64,000 nucleotides of DNA from Paenarthrobacter nicotinovorans (GTDB lineage: Bacteria; Actinomycetota; Actinomycetes; Actinomycetales; Micrococcaceae): positions 248,001 to 312,000 of the forward strand of contig NZ_SZVS01000003.1 of NCBI RefSeq assembly GCF_007670255.1, given 5' to 3'. Of the stretch, positions 15,900 through 24,870 are shown one piece after another; position 1 is the first letter of the stretch, and every line of letters begins with the position of its first letter. The translations under genes and the position numbers were made by a program. The notes beneath the pieces were generated by a model. It did no database searches, was not told the DNA's origin, and saw nothing but the letters and a program-made list of their open reading frames with translations.

Positions 15900-18800
15900 G
15901 GATCCATCGGCTGGACATTGAAGCGTTCGGGCCCTTTGCCACCCCACAACACATCGATTTTGACCTGTTGAGTGCCCAGGGGCTGTTCCTTCTCAATGGC
16001 GCGACCGGTGCAGGCAAAACGAGCATCCTGGACGCCATCTGCTTCGCCCTGTATGGCTCGGTGCCCGGGGCCAGGCAGGACGGCAAGCGGCTGCGCAGCG
16101 ATCATGCCCTTCCTGGTGCCGAACCTCGCGTGGTCTGCGAATTTTCCGCGCGCGGCAGGCGTTTTGAGGTGACTCGGTCCCCGGCATGGGATCGCCCCAG
16201 CGCACGTGGCCGCAAGGGCTTCACCACGCAGCAAGCCAAGACGCTCTTGCGGGAGAAAGTGGCTGGGCATTGGGAAGAAAAGTCGTCCAGGAACGACGAA
16301 GTCGGCGCTGAGCTTTCCGACGTTCTTGGCATGGACAGGGACCAATTCACCCGGGTAGTCATGCTGCCGCAGGGCGATTTCGCCGCTTTCCTCAGATCCA
16401 AGGCGGGTGACCGCTTGGACCTCCTTCAGAAACTCTTCGGCACCCAGCGCTTCGAGGCGATCGAACAGGAACTCGCCCGTCAGGCCGCAGACGCTGCCAA
16501 GGCCGTGGAGGAGAATGCCTCTGAGCTCAAAATGCTCCTGGACAAGGCAGCTTCCGAGCGCGATCAGCTTGGGTTGGAGCAAGCCGGGGTTGACGGCGAA
16601 GACACTCCCGCGAGTGCCGCTCCCGATCCCGGCCTGTGGCTCGCTGAGGTCCAGGCGCAGGTGGACGACGAAGTGAAACGGCGGCAGGACGAAGCCGCAG
16701 TGGCTGAATCCCTGTGGACCCGTTTGAGTGGCGAACTCCGCGAGGAGCAGGAGAAAACGCAGCGGCACGAACGGCTGCGCTCAGCGACCCAAAGAAAAGT
16801 TCTCCTTGAACTGGCCGCCCCACGTGCCCTGGAGAACAAGGAACTACTCGGAAAGCACCGCCGCGCTGCTGTCCTGAACGGACAACTGGACGCCGTCGAT
16901 GCTGCCGAACGCAAATTCACGTCTGCGGAGACCCGGATGCAACAGCTCCGGGAGAAGTTGTCAGCATCGGGCCTGGATTCGGAGAACCCTGCTGCCGCAC
17001 TGGAGAGTGTCAAGGCCTCCATGGCCGTCATCGAGGCGAGGCTTCCTGACGAGCAACGCCTCGAGGAAGTTGCCCTGCGGCTCGACGCAGAGCGCAAGGA
17101 AGTCGCCCGCCAGCGGGCTGCGGCCGGGTCCGTCGCTGCTGCCCTGACGCAACTGCGCGAGGAAGCCGCACAGCTTGAAAACCGCATGGAACCCTTGGTG
17201 TCGGTTGCCGCCGACGTAGCTGCGGCGGAACGCGAGGCGACGGCAGCGGCCGAACTGGTGGGCGTCGTCTCCCGCCACACAGTGGCCGCGGCTGAGCTGG
17301 AGGCCCTCACTGAAAGGCACCTCCAGGCCCGGGCCGCCGCCCAGGATTTCAAAGAGCAGTGGCTTGACGTGCGGGAACAGCGGCTTGCCAATGCGGCCGG
17401 CGAACTGGCCGCAGCGTTGGAAAGCGGGGAACCGTGCGCCGTCTGCGGAAGCACGGAGCACCCGAATCTCGCGTCAGCTGTCCGCACTGCTCTTTCCCTT
17501 GCCCAGGAAGAGGAAGAAGCAAAGGCCCTGTTTGAAGCCAGCGAGGAAACGTTGGGGAAGCTCGGAGAAAAGCTCTCTGCGGCTGCCCAAATGGTTGCCG
17601 GGCTTCAAGCACAAGGCGGAGCAACGGAGCCGGCCGAAGCGGACGATCGTCTGTCCAAGGCTGAGGCGGCTGCCACTGCCGCGCAGCGGGCCGCCACTCT
17701 GCTGGAAGAACTGAAGGCCCGCCAAGATCACATCACCGAGCGGCTTCTCACTGCGCAACAGGAACAAGCAGAGTGCCTGCAGGCCGAAGGTCAGGCATCA
17801 TCGACCGTCCTGCTGCTTCAGGAACAACATGAAGTCCTTGAGGCTGGGCTTTCGACGCTGCGGTCCGGTTACCCCACCTTGCGCGCTCGCTTGGACGCTG
17901 TGGCGGCGGATTGCGCGCTGCTTCAGGAAGCCACGGATGCCGGATCCGAACTAAGCCGTGCCTCAGAAGCCCGGCTCGACGCACTGGAGTCGTTGAAGAA
18001 AGCGCTCTTGGCAGCGGGATTCTCTTCTGCCAACGAAGCCCGTCACGACATCCTCCCAGCCGCCGACGTGGTGGGCCTCGAGAAGGACATTTCAGATTTC
18101 GACGCCGAAACGGCCCGGCTGGACGAGCTGTTTGCCAACGAGGACATCGTCCTGGCAGCCAAAGAAATGAGTATCGGCGAGCTTCCCCTGCCCGAACCTG
18201 AACTCGCCGAGGCGCAACGTAGGGCCTCAGTCGCGGCCGGGGATGCCCAGGCTGCGGCGCTGGCAGCCGGCCTTGCTGCCAAGTCGGCCGAAACTATCCG
18301 CCGATTGCGTACCACCTTTGAGGCGCTCGCCGAAGCCGGGAACGAACCCCGCAAGCGCGCGTTGATGTTGGCCGGCCTCGCCGACACTGCCCGGGGCTCG
18401 GGAGATAACGGTTACCGGATGAGCTTGAACACCTACGTCCTGGCTGCACGACTCGAGCAAGTCGCCCTCGCGGCCTCCGAACGTCTGGTATCCATGAGCG
18501 ATGGCCGCTACACGCTGCAGCACACAGATGCCAAGGCTGCCCGGGGTGCTAAGTCAGGCCTGGGGCTGGAAGTCGTGGATGAATGGACCGGTCAGCGTCG
18601 TGACACGTCAACCCTCTCCGGAGGGGAGTCCTTCATGGCCTCGTTGGCGTTGGCGCTGGGATTGGCGGACGTGGTGCAGCAGGAGGCCGGTGGCGTGGAC
18701 ATCGAGACCCTGTTCGTGGACGAAGGTTTCGGTAGCCTCGACGAGCAGGCGCTGGAACAGGTGATGGACGCCTTGGAGGGACTGCGCGACGGCGGCAGGG

Positions 18801-18916
18801 TAGTTGGCCTGGTCAGCCACGTTGCGGAGATGAAGCAACGCATCACGAGCCAGCTTCAGGTGGTCAAGGGGCGCAACGGCTCCAGCATACGGTTCGCGGA
18901 AGCTGTTCCGGTCTGA
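15896..18916 (+). CDS. sbcC: DNA repair exonuclease SbcCD, ATPase subunit
   Basis: A 1006-residue Rad50-type SMC-like ATPase. Walker A (NGATGAGKTS) lies at residues 34-43. Two long Ala/Glu/Leu-rich coiled coils flank the zinc hook CAVC at about residues 513-516. The C-terminal signature LSGGESFMASLALALGLA and Walker B LFVDEGFGSLD lie at about residues 905-945. The protein is complete and of normal length. It is translated by coupling to sbcD. Confidence 0.96.
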   Translation: MRIHRLDIEAFGPFATPQHIDFDLLSAQGLFLLNGATGAGKTSILDAICFALYGSVPGARQDGKRLRSDHALPGAEPRVVCEFSARGRRFEVTRSPAWDRPSARGRKGFTTQQAKTLLREKVAGHWEEKSSRNDEVGAELSDVLGMDRDQFTRVVMLPQGDFAAFLRSKAGDRLDLLQKLFGTQRFEAIEQELARQAADAAKAVEENASELKMLLDKAASERDQLGLEQAGVDGEDTPASAAPDPGLWLAEVQAQVDDEVKRRQDEAAVAESLWTRLSGELREEQEKTQRHERLRSATQRKVLLELAAPRALENKELLGKHRRAAVLNGQLDAVDAAERKFTSAETRMQQLREKLSASGLDSENPAAALESVKASMAVIEARLPDEQRLEEVALRLDAERKEVARQRAAAGSVAAALTQLREEAAQLENRMEPLVSVAADVAAAEREATAAAELVGVVSRHTVAAAELEALTERHLQARAAAQDFKEQWLDVREQRLANAAGELAAALESGEPCAVCGSTEHPNLASAVRTALSLAQEEEEAKALFEASEETLGKLGEKLSAAAQMVAGLQAQGGATEPAEADDRLSKAEAAATAAQRAATLLEELKARQDHITERLLTAQQEQAECLQAEGQASSTVLLLQEQHEVLEAGLSTLRSGYPTLRARLDAVAADCALLQEATDAGSELSRASEARLDALESLKKALLAAGFSSANEARHDILPAADVVGLEKDISDFDAETARLDELFANEDIVLAAKEMSIGELPLPEPELAEAQRRASVAAGDAQAAALAAGLAAKSAETIRRLRTTFEALAEAGNEPRKRALMLAGLADTARGSGDNGYRMSLNTYVLAARLEQVALAASERLVSMSDGRYTLQHTDAKAARGAKSGLGLEVVDEWTGQRRDTSTLSGGESFMASLALALGLADVVQQEAGGVDIETLFVDEGFGSLDEQALEQVMDALEGLRDGGRVVGLVSHVAEMKQRITSQLQVVKGRNGSSIRFAEAVPV

Positions 18917-18927
18917 GCCTCTTCCGA

Positions 18928-18933
18928 TAGACT
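18928..18933 (+). promoter_or_regulatory. -10 box before the structured MFS leader
   Basis: TAGACT predicts a transcription start near 18940, just 6 nt before the left arm of the outer leader stem and 63 nt before the MFS ATG. Unlike most promoters here it yields a leadered transcript. Confidence 0.45.
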
Positions 18934-18945
18934 TGTTCCGTTACA

Positions 18946-18998
18946 CCGGGTCTCGCGCATCGGGAGGAGGGACGATGCGCACACTTTAGCGAACCCGG
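18946..18998 (+). promoter_or_regulatory. Nested hairpin leader of the MFS exporter gene
   Basis: An outer 6-bp stem pairs CCGGGT (18946-18951) with ACCCGG (18993-18998). An inner 7-bp stem pairs GCGCATC (18955-18961) with GATGCGC (18974-18980). The inner loop holds an AGGAGG site and the inner right arm holds the ATG of a 4-codon upstream ORF. The arrangement looks like a translation-responsive attenuator; function is inferred. Confidence 0.5.
18975..18989 (+). CDS. Four-codon upstream ORF (MRTL)
   Basis: ATG CGC ACA CTT TAG follows a strong AGGAGG at 18965-18970, the best ribosome site in this stretch. The main MFS ATG lies 13 nt after its stop and has no ribosome site of its own, so reinitiation or coupling is likely. 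Nothing beyond the sequence supports translation. Confidence 0.4.
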   Translation: MRTL

Positions 18999-19002
18999 AT
19001 TA

Positions 19003-20355
19003 ATGGAAAAATCTACAGTGGCCACCCAGCCCGATTCACACGTGGCGCCCCGTCCCTCCCGCTTGCCAGGCCGTTTTGCCCGCCTCCCCGAACTGGCCGG
19101 ACCTGGATTCCTGCCGTTGGGGCTGTTTGCCCGCCTGCCACTTGCCATGCTGACCGTGGGCACCCTGACCCTCGTCACGGCAGTCAGTCACTCCTATGCC
19201 ATCGGTGGCATGGCCGCCGGTGCTGTCGGCATCGGATCGGCACTTGGAGCGCCGGTCCTTGGTTCCCTGGCTGACCGCGCAGGGCAGCGGATTGTGCTTC
19301 TTGTCGCAGCAGTGGTCAACACCCTCGCCGTCGCCGCTCTCTTGACCACCGCCTATCTCACCCCGGCCTACGGCTCGGCCTCTGATGCCGTGGGAGTACT
19401 CATCGCTGCCTTCCTGGCCGGCGCAAGCTGCCCGCAGGTAGGCCCCATGGCCCGTGTCCGGTGGATGGCATTGACTACCAGAAACCTGTCGCATGCCACG
19501 AGCGGCAGCAAGAGCGTGGCCTCCAACAGGGCCGATCTGGACACAGCACTGTCCTATGAGGGCACCGCCGATGAAATCACCTTTGTCCTGGGTCCGGCTT
19601 TGGTGGGTTTGCTCGCAAGCCTCGTGGCGCCGTGGTTGCCGCTCGCCTTGGCGGCCGTCATGACCATTACGCTGGTTCCGGCCTTTGCGGTGCACCCCAG
19701 CCAGCTGGCCGTGGTGCCGGCACCGCGGGTGCCAGGTGCCGGCGTCGTACATTCCGGAGAACAGGCAACCACCTCGCCGCGCCGCAACCGCTGGTCCGCG
19801 GCGGTGGTAGCGGTCCCCGTGGTGGCGATGGTGTGCATGGGCACCTTTTTTGGTGCAACCCAAAATGCCCTCAGCGCCTATTCCGCCCAGTACGCGACGG
19901 CTGAGATCGCTGGACTCCTCTATGCAGTGATGGGACTCAGCTCAGCTGTCGCGGCCCTCTCCGTGGCCTTCTGGCCGCAACGCTTCGGCCTGGCGTCGCG
20001 ATGGGTTGCTGCCGCGCTGGCCATGACGGGCCTGTCGGTGCTGCTGTTCCTTCCGTCCGGCATCTGGCCGATGGTCTTCGTCCTGCTGCTCCTTGGTATC
20101 CCTGTGGGGCCGGTGATGGTCACGGTCTTCAGCATCGGTGGTGTCGTGGCACCTGCCCGTCGAATGGCGACGGTCATGACGGCCCTGGCCAGCGGGATCG
20201 TGGCGGGCACCGCGCTCGGGTCCTATTTGGCGGGCCAACTCGCCCAGACCCAGGGGGCAGGAGCGGCCTTCTCGGTATCCATGGGCGCAGCCGGTGGTCT
20301 TCTGCTGCTGGGCGCCATCACCTGGCTGGTCATGAAGCGGCGGCCACAGTCCTAG
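19003..20355 (+). CDS. MFS transporter, probable drug or metabolite exporter
   Basis: A 450-residue protein with about 12 membrane spans. The first half carries the MFS loop pattern GAPVLGSLADRAGQRIVL near residue 82, and a cytoplasmic middle loop lies around residues 240-265. The N-terminal 30 residues are charged and cytoplasmic. The substrate is unknown; general form fits the DHA-type exporters. The ATG at 19003 follows a structured leader with a 4-codon ORF and has no Shine-Dalgarno of its own. It is convergent with the AraC-type regulator gene downstream and has no other obvious partner. Confidence 0.85.
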   Translation: MEKSTVATQPDSHVAPRPSRLPGRFARLPELAGPGFLPLGLFARLPLAMLTVGTLTLVTAVSHSYAIGGMAAGAVGIGSALGAPVLGSLADRAGQRIVLLVAAVVNTLAVAALLTTAYLTPAYGSASDAVGVLIAAFLAGASCPQVGPMARVRWMALTTRNLSHATSGSKSVASNRADLDTALSYEGTADEITFVLGPALVGLLASLVAPWLPLALAAVMTITLVPAFAVHPSQLAVVPAPRVPGAGVVHSGEQATTSPRRNRWSAAVVAVPVVAMVCMGTFFGATQNALSAYSAQYATAEIAGLLYAVMGLSSAVAALSVAFWPQRFGLASRWVAAALAMTGLSVLLFLPSGIWPMVFVLLLLGIPVGPVMVTVFSIGGVVAPARRMATVMTALASGIVAGTALGSYLAGQLAQTQGAGAAFSVSMGAAGGLLLLGAITWLVMKRRPQS

Positions 20356-20395
20356 GCGTCCTCCAGCCGGCACCCCGAAGACAACCGCACTGTTG

Positions 20396-21355
20396 CTAAG
20401 CGCTGTTGCGGTAGCCGGTGGGGGAATTGCCGAATGCCGCGCGGAAGATTCTGCTGAAATGGGCGGCATCGGTAAAGCCCCAGCGTGCGGCGATGGCGGT
20501 GACAGGGCGGTCCGCCAGCACCGGGTCCCTCAAATCGCGCCGGCACCGTTCCAGGCGCCGCTGCCGGATGGACGATGCCACAGTCGTGCCGATTTCCTGG
20601 AAGAGGTCGTGCAGGTGCCGCGTGGAGATGTAGTGCGCGGCGGCGATGCTCCCGGGGGAGAGTTCGGGATCGCCAAGGTTGGCTTCGATGTAGTCGTGGA
20701 TACGGCCCAGGAGCAGCAGGTGCGGGTCCCGGCCGGTTTCGATGAGTTGGTCGAGCTCTCCGTTGAACAGCGTCGTGACCAGGTCCAGTGCGTTATGGAC
20801 CAGCCGCAGGCCATTGGCGCCAGAGAGCGCCTCAAGGTTGTCGGCGAGCTTCACCAGGAACGGACTGATGAGTTCCCCCAGCCCCTGGTCGCCCGGTATC
20901 CGAAGCGCAGTCACGTGCCCCATGGCCTCTGCCGGCAAGTCGAGCAGCACGTGCGGGAACATCAGCACCAAGGTGCGGAAGTCGTCGTCGAAGGTTAGCC
21001 GGTAGGGACGGGAGGTGTCGTAGATGGACAGATCGCCGGGACGAAGCAGGGCCTCCCGTTCGTCCTGGACCAGTCGGCCCGATCCCGCCAACTGGATGCT
21101 GAGCTTGAAGAAGCGGCCCGTGGATCCGGCAATCAACTCCGGAGTGCGCAGGACCGTATGGGGTCCGGCCGTCACTTCCACGACGGAGATCTGGCCCAGC
21201 ACGCGCGCCCGCATGATCCCGCGGAAAGACCCGTCCCTGGGGCCCGTTGCCGCCAAGGGCACAAAGGACGCGGAGATGGCCCGGCTCCACTCCTGGAACG
21301 ACTCCGCGACGATGGTTTGAACGGTTGCGGGGTCCGTGTGAGCTGTGACGGTCAT
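20396..21355 (-). CDS. AraC-family regulator, FeaR-like
   Basis: A 319-residue regulator. The N-terminal 180 residues match the AraC-binding-like (cupin-type) sensor domain seen in FeaR, with the LIAGSTGRFFKLSIQLAG and DLSIYDTSRPY strands. The C-terminal 100 residues form the two helix-turn-helix units, ending in FSRIFRAAFGNSPTGYR. FeaR-type proteins activate phenethylamine and tyramine catabolism. The ATG is preceded by GGGAG. It is divergent from an APC permease that it may control; the MoaF gene beyond that permease strengthens an amine link. The effector is inferred only. Confidence 0.87.
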   Translation of the reverse strand: MTVTAHTDPATVQTIVAESFQEWSRAISASFVPLAATGPRDGSFRGIMRARVLGQISVVEVTAGPHTVLRTPELIAGSTGRFFKLSIQLAGSGRLVQDEREALLRPGDLSIYDTSRPYRLTFDDDFRTLVLMFPHVLLDLPAEAMGHVTALRIPGDQGLGELISPFLVKLADNLEALSGANGLRLVHNALDLVTTLFNGELDQLIETGRDPHLLLLGRIHDYIEANLGDPELSPGSIAAAHYISTRHLHDLFQEIGTTVASSIRQRRLERCRRDLRDPVLADRPVTAIAARWGFTDAAHFSRIFRAAFGNSPTGYRNSA

Positions 21356-21541
21356 CGGACTCCCTTCGTGAGCTTGCCCACGATTCTACACCGGTAACCT
21401 CGGCCGGAAGTGGCGTGCGTGTTCCGACAACTACCCTGCCGTGTGAGACAAGTCACGCAGTGTTCCGGCGGTGGAAGATTGCGGAAACACTACGTGCCGC
21501 GCCCATCTCCCGCGGCACCGAGGCAGGAGCAGGAGCACACT
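21356..21541. promoter_or_regulatory. Divergent control region, AraC-type regulator / APC permease
   Basis: The 186-bp gap holds GTGTTCCG at about 21419 and again near 21461, with an inverse-like CGGAAACAC near 21481. These could be regulator half-sites. No promoter hexamers stand out. Confidence 0.3.
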
Positions 21542-23017
21542 ATGAGCGTGGACAACCCCGTCAAAGGCAGGACCGCAGGGACCGTCGGCACCAAACGCCG
21601 GCTGGGCGTACCGGCTGTGACCTTCATGATTATCGCGGCCTCTGCGCCGCTGACCGTTCTGGCTGGGGGAGTCACTACAACGTTCGGCGTAACCGGAGTG
21701 ACCGGCGTGCCGTTGTCCTTCCTGGTGTTGGGTGCCATCCTGGCGCTGTTCGCCGTCGGTTATGCGGCAATGAGCCGGTACGTCACCAACGCGGGCGCCT
21801 TCTACGCCTACATCGCGCAGGGCATTTCCCGGCCTGCTGGTGTCGGGGCTTCCTTGATAGCCCTGATGGCGTACAACCTCATGCAGGTAGGCATCTACGG
21901 CTTGTTTGGCTTCACCGTCTCGTCCCTTCTGTCGGCGCGGCTTGGCATCAGCGTGCCGTGGTGGATCCCGGTGTTGTTGTGCATCGCGATCGTGGGATGG
22001 CTTGGGGTGAACAGGGTGGATCTGTCGGCCAAGGTACTTGGGGTCCTGGTGGCCCTGGAGTTCCTGGTGGTCATTGTCTACGACGTCATATCCCTGGCAG
22101 TGGCTCCCGAAGGTGTCAGCGCAGCGGGCTTCAGCCCGGAGAGCCTGTTCGTCCCAGGCGTGGGCGCGGTCCTGTCCTTCGGTATCGCCGCCTTCATGGG
22201 TTTTGAATCCGCCGCCATTTACGGCGAAGAGTCCAAGGATCCGCAACGCACCGTTGCCCGGGCTACCTTTGCCGCGGTGGGCATCATCGCTGTTTTCTAT
22301 GCTGTTTCAGCCTGGGCCATGACTGTGGGAACGGGCCCCTCCGCGGTGGTCGAGACCGCTGCCACCAGTGGCCCGGACATGATTTTCGCCTTCCTCGGCG
22401 AACACGGGGGTGTGCTCCTCAGCGACATAGCGCAGCTCCTTTTTGTCACCAGTCTTTTCGCAGCCCTGGTGAGCTTCCATAACGCCGTGGCCCGCTACTT
22501 CTTCTCCCTTGGCCGCGAACGCGTCCTCCCGGCGGCACTTGCCAAGGTTCGTGCCGGCAGCGGCGCGCCGTTCGCCGGTTCGCTGGCGCAGACGGTGATC
22601 GCCGTCGTCGTGACCATCGGTTTTGCCGTTGCGGGATCCGGTTCCGAACTCGGCGAACTGTACCCCGTCCTGACCATGTTCACGTGGCTGACCAACAGCG
22701 GCGCTCTCGGGCTGGTGTTGCTGATGACTGTTGTGTCCGTGGCCGTGATCGGCTTCTTCCGAAAGAACGGGCACGGCGCAAGCCTGTGGGTACGGGTGGT
22801 GGCGCCGGGCTTGGGCTTCGCCCTGCTGGCCCTCGTCCTGGTGCTGATTGTGTCCAACTTCAACGTGTTGCTGGGCCAGTCGGAGTCCACGGCCGCCAGC
22901 TTTGTCCTGCCCCTGTTGGTCCTGCTGCCGGGCGTGGCGGGCATCATCTGGGGCTTGCGTCTGCGGCGCTCGCAGCCGGCGTTGTATGCACGGATTGGCC
23001 ACGGCGCGGAAGACTGA
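21542..23017 (+). CDS. APC superfamily amino acid or amine permease
   Basis: A 491-residue permease with 12 predicted spans. The first helix pattern FMIIAASAPLTVLAGG near residue 30 and the FGIAAFMGFESAAIYGEES helix 6 motif near residue 220 are typical of the APC superfamily. The ATG at 21542 is preceded by AGGAGCA; an open frame upstream lacks similarity. It faces the FeaR-like regulator and is followed by convergent moaF, which suggests uptake of an aromatic or other amine. That substrate is inference from neighbours. Confidence 0.85.
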   Translation: MSVDNPVKGRTAGTVGTKRRLGVPAVTFMIIAASAPLTVLAGGVTTTFGVTGVTGVPLSFLVLGAILALFAVGYAAMSRYVTNAGAFYAYIAQGISRPAGVGASLIALMAYNLMQVGIYGLFGFTVSSLLSARLGISVPWWIPVLLCIAIVGWLGVNRVDLSAKVLGVLVALEFLVVIVYDVISLAVAPEGVSAAGFSPESLFVPGVGAVLSFGIAAFMGFESAAIYGEESKDPQRTVARATFAAVGIIAVFYAVSAWAMTVGTGPSAVVETAATSGPDMIFAFLGEHGGVLLSDIAQLLFVTSLFAALVSFHNAVARYFFSLGRERVLPAALAKVRAGSGAPFAGSLAQTVIAVVVTIGFAVAGSGSELGELYPVLTMFTWLTNSGALGLVLLMTVVSVAVIGFFRKNGHGASLWVRVVAPGLGFALLALVLVLIVSNFNVLLGQSESTAASFVLPLLVLLPGVAGIIWGLRLRRSQPALYARIGHGAED

Positions 23018-23034
23018 ACCGTTCCGCAACGAAG

Positions 23035-23063
23035 GCGTCCCCGGCAGGTTCTGCCGGGGACGC
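23035..23063. terminator. Bidirectional terminator, APC permease / moaF
   Basis: A perfect 13-bp inverted repeat (23035-23047, 23051-23063) with a GTT loop lies between convergent stops. It lacks a long T-run. Confidence 0.7.
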
Positions 23064-23080
23064 TTCCGCGTTGTGGGTGC

Positions 23081-23875
23081 TTAGATTGCGGGGTTCAATT
23101 CGGGGCTGTGGTGGCTGACGCTGATCAAGCGGCCATGCGCTCCGAACGTGAAGTGGACGGGATTGACGCCGGCTTCGTCCCAACCGAACAGGCTGCCGTG
23201 GGAACGGATGGCGTTGACGTCGCGGTGATCGGCAACGGTCACCGATCCGCACGGAATCACCTTCTCGCGCCACGTGAACACGAAAATGCCCGGCCTGACC
23301 TGGAAAACGGTGTTGGAATCGGTGTCCGCCAAGCCACGCTCCGGACCGGCCAGGCATTGCCACGTGTACCAGGTGGGGCTGAGGTAGACGTGCTCGTAGG
23401 CGTGGACCGGGCTGTAAATCCATTCGACGCGGCGGCCGATCAAGGCTGTGCTTTCGCCGATGGCGTCACCTCTGGCTGTGAGGCCCTCCAGCGTGCCGAC
23501 CCGGAAATCATGCTGCACGGCCGTGGACCCCGGGGTTGCCCGGCCCAGCTGCGCCCCGATGTACAGGCCGCGGCCGTTGGCCAGGTCCGCAATGAGCGAG
23601 ACCGCGAGTCCAGCATCAACACTGCTGTGCCACTGCGCATAGTAAAGGTCCTCGGCAACCTTGAAGACCTCGTAGGTCGAGGTGCCCGTGTAGCCTGCGG
23701 CTGTCCACGTGACTTCTTCGTCGTCGAAGCTGAAAGTCATGGGGCCGCCGTCGCCGACCACCGTCAGTTCCTTGCCCGCCAAATCCTGGACGGTGGGCGC
23801 CTTGTTGGCATCGAAGCCGGGCGCCAGGCCGTCCAGGGGCAGCCAGTTGGAGGTGTCAAGAAGATTCAGGCTCAT
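23081..23875 (-). CDS. moaF: MoaF-family protein (monoamine regulon type)
   Basis: A 264-residue soluble protein. It matches the two-barrel MoaF form, with an N-terminal half around DLAGKELTVVGDGGPMTFSF, a middle YYAQWHSSVDAGLAVSLIADL stretch and a C-terminal FVFTWREKVIPCGSVTVADH stretch. MoaF was named from the enterobacterial monoamine oxidase regulon and is not a molybdenum-cofactor enzyme. The ATG at 23875 has GGAAGG about 6 nt upstream; an in-frame ATG 12 codons earlier lacks a site. The FeaR-like regulator and APC permease beside it fit amine metabolism. Confidence 0.75.
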   Translation of the reverse strand: MSLNLLDTSNWLPLDGLAPGFDANKAPTVQDLAGKELTVVGDGGPMTFSFDDEEVTWTAAGYTGTSTYEVFKVAEDLYYAQWHSSVDAGLAVSLIADLANGRGLYIGAQLGRATPGSTAVQHDFRVGTLEGLTARGDAIGESTALIGRRVEWIYSPVHAYEHVYLSPTWYTWQCLAGPERGLADTDSNTVFQVRPGIFVFTWREKVIPCGSVTVADHRDVNAIRSHGSLFGWDEAGVNPVHFTFGAHGRLISVSHHSPELNPAI

Positions 23876-24000
23876 GGGGTTCCTTCCGAAACTCGAACAA
23901 GGCCAGGCCAAGGCGGTCCTGTCCTTCGTCGAGTATTCGAGATCCGCCGGCCCTCAGTCTTGTGTGCCGGGGCACACTCCTTGGCGTGGAACGAATGACC

Positions 24001-24738
24001 TCAGGCCAGTTGGCTTTCGATACGTGCCGCACTGGCCGCCAAGGCCTGGCCCACCTCGTCGGCGTCCTGGTCAAGCCGGATATAGACGACGGCGATCGCG
24101 GCCGGCCGTCCGCCCGGAACCTTGATGGGGGCGGCGATGGAGGACAAGCCGGCCACTACTTCATCATGGCTGGTGGCGTAGCCGAGTCGGCGGGCCTCAT
24201 GGGCTTCAGGCCGGTACGGGTTGCCCGCACCCACCTGCTGCCACCGTTCTTCGGTCATGCTTGATTGAATGGCAATGCCGGGAGCGCCGGTGTTGACGGG
24301 GTGCCGGCTCCCTGGATGTTGGGCGAGGGCCGCGCCGGTGTGGCGTGGTTCAACCGTGACCAGTGTGACGCATTCCTGGTGGTCCCACACGGCGATGAAT
24401 GCTGTCATGTGCAGGGTGTTGGCCAGTTGAGTCAGCTCCGGCAGGGCGGCGGTTTGCAGGTTCCTGGAAACCCCGCTGGCCAGAACGGAAAGACCGGGAC
24501 CCGGTTGGACCTGCCCGGAATCGTCGCGGACTACCAGGGAGTGGTCTTCCAGCGTCCTGAGTATCCGGTAGGCGACGGAGCGGTGCACGCCCAGGGCTTC
24601 GGTAAGTTCCCCGATGCTGAGGGGACGATCGGCTGCGGCGAGGATCTCCAGCGCGCGGATTCCGCGGGAGAGTGTTTGCGACGGCGGGACTTGGGTCCCC
24701 GCTTGCTGTTGGCCGTTGACGCCGCTGCGTGGATTCAT
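24001..24738 (-). CDS. IclR-family transcriptional regulator
   Basis: A 245-residue regulator. A winged helix-turn-helix occupies about residues 20-80 (LSRGIRALEILAAADRPLSIGEL onward, in pieces), followed by the IclR effector domain with NTGAPGIAIQSS and the GLSSIAAPIKVPGG motif near the end. The ATG at 24738 has AGGATGG about 5 nt upstream; alternative upstream starts lack sites. It is divergent from an MHS symporter, a standard arrangement for a regulator of uptake of an organic acid. The ligand is unknown. Confidence 0.9.
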   Translation of the reverse strand: MNPRSGVNGQQQAGTQVPPSQTLSRGIRALEILAAADRPLSIGELTEALGVHRSVAYRILRTLEDHSLVVRDDSGQVQPGPGLSVLASGVSRNLQTAALPELTQLANTLHMTAFIAVWDHQECVTLVTVEPRHTGAALAQHPGSRHPVNTGAPGIAIQSSMTEERWQQVGAGNPYRPEAHEARRLGYATSHDEVVAGLSSIAAPIKVPGGRPAAIAVVYIRLDQDADEVGQALAASAARIESQLA

Positions 24739-24772
24739 GCGAACCATCCTATGTTGGCGGCGTGTTGACAAG

Positions 24773-24829
24773 GCTGTGCTTTGAGTCACAGCTTGTAGTA
24801 TGGTTTCCTAACTGACCGTTCTGTCGGTT
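24773..24829. promoter_or_regulatory. Two inverted repeats between IclR-type gene and MHS symporter
   Basis: GCTGTG (24773-24778) pairs with CACAGC (24787-24792). AACTGAC (24810-24816) is inversely matched, with one mismatch, by GTCGGTT (24823-24829). Both lie in the divergent promoter region, and either could be the regulator operator. Confidence 0.4.
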
Positions 24830-24870
24830 ATGCACGTCTCGCATCGCACTTTCACCCCAATGGAGTTCCA

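Noticed and set aside
23081..23875. MoaF read as a molybdenum cofactor gene
   Set aside because: The name derives from the monoamine regulon; no molybdopterin gene is present in the window.
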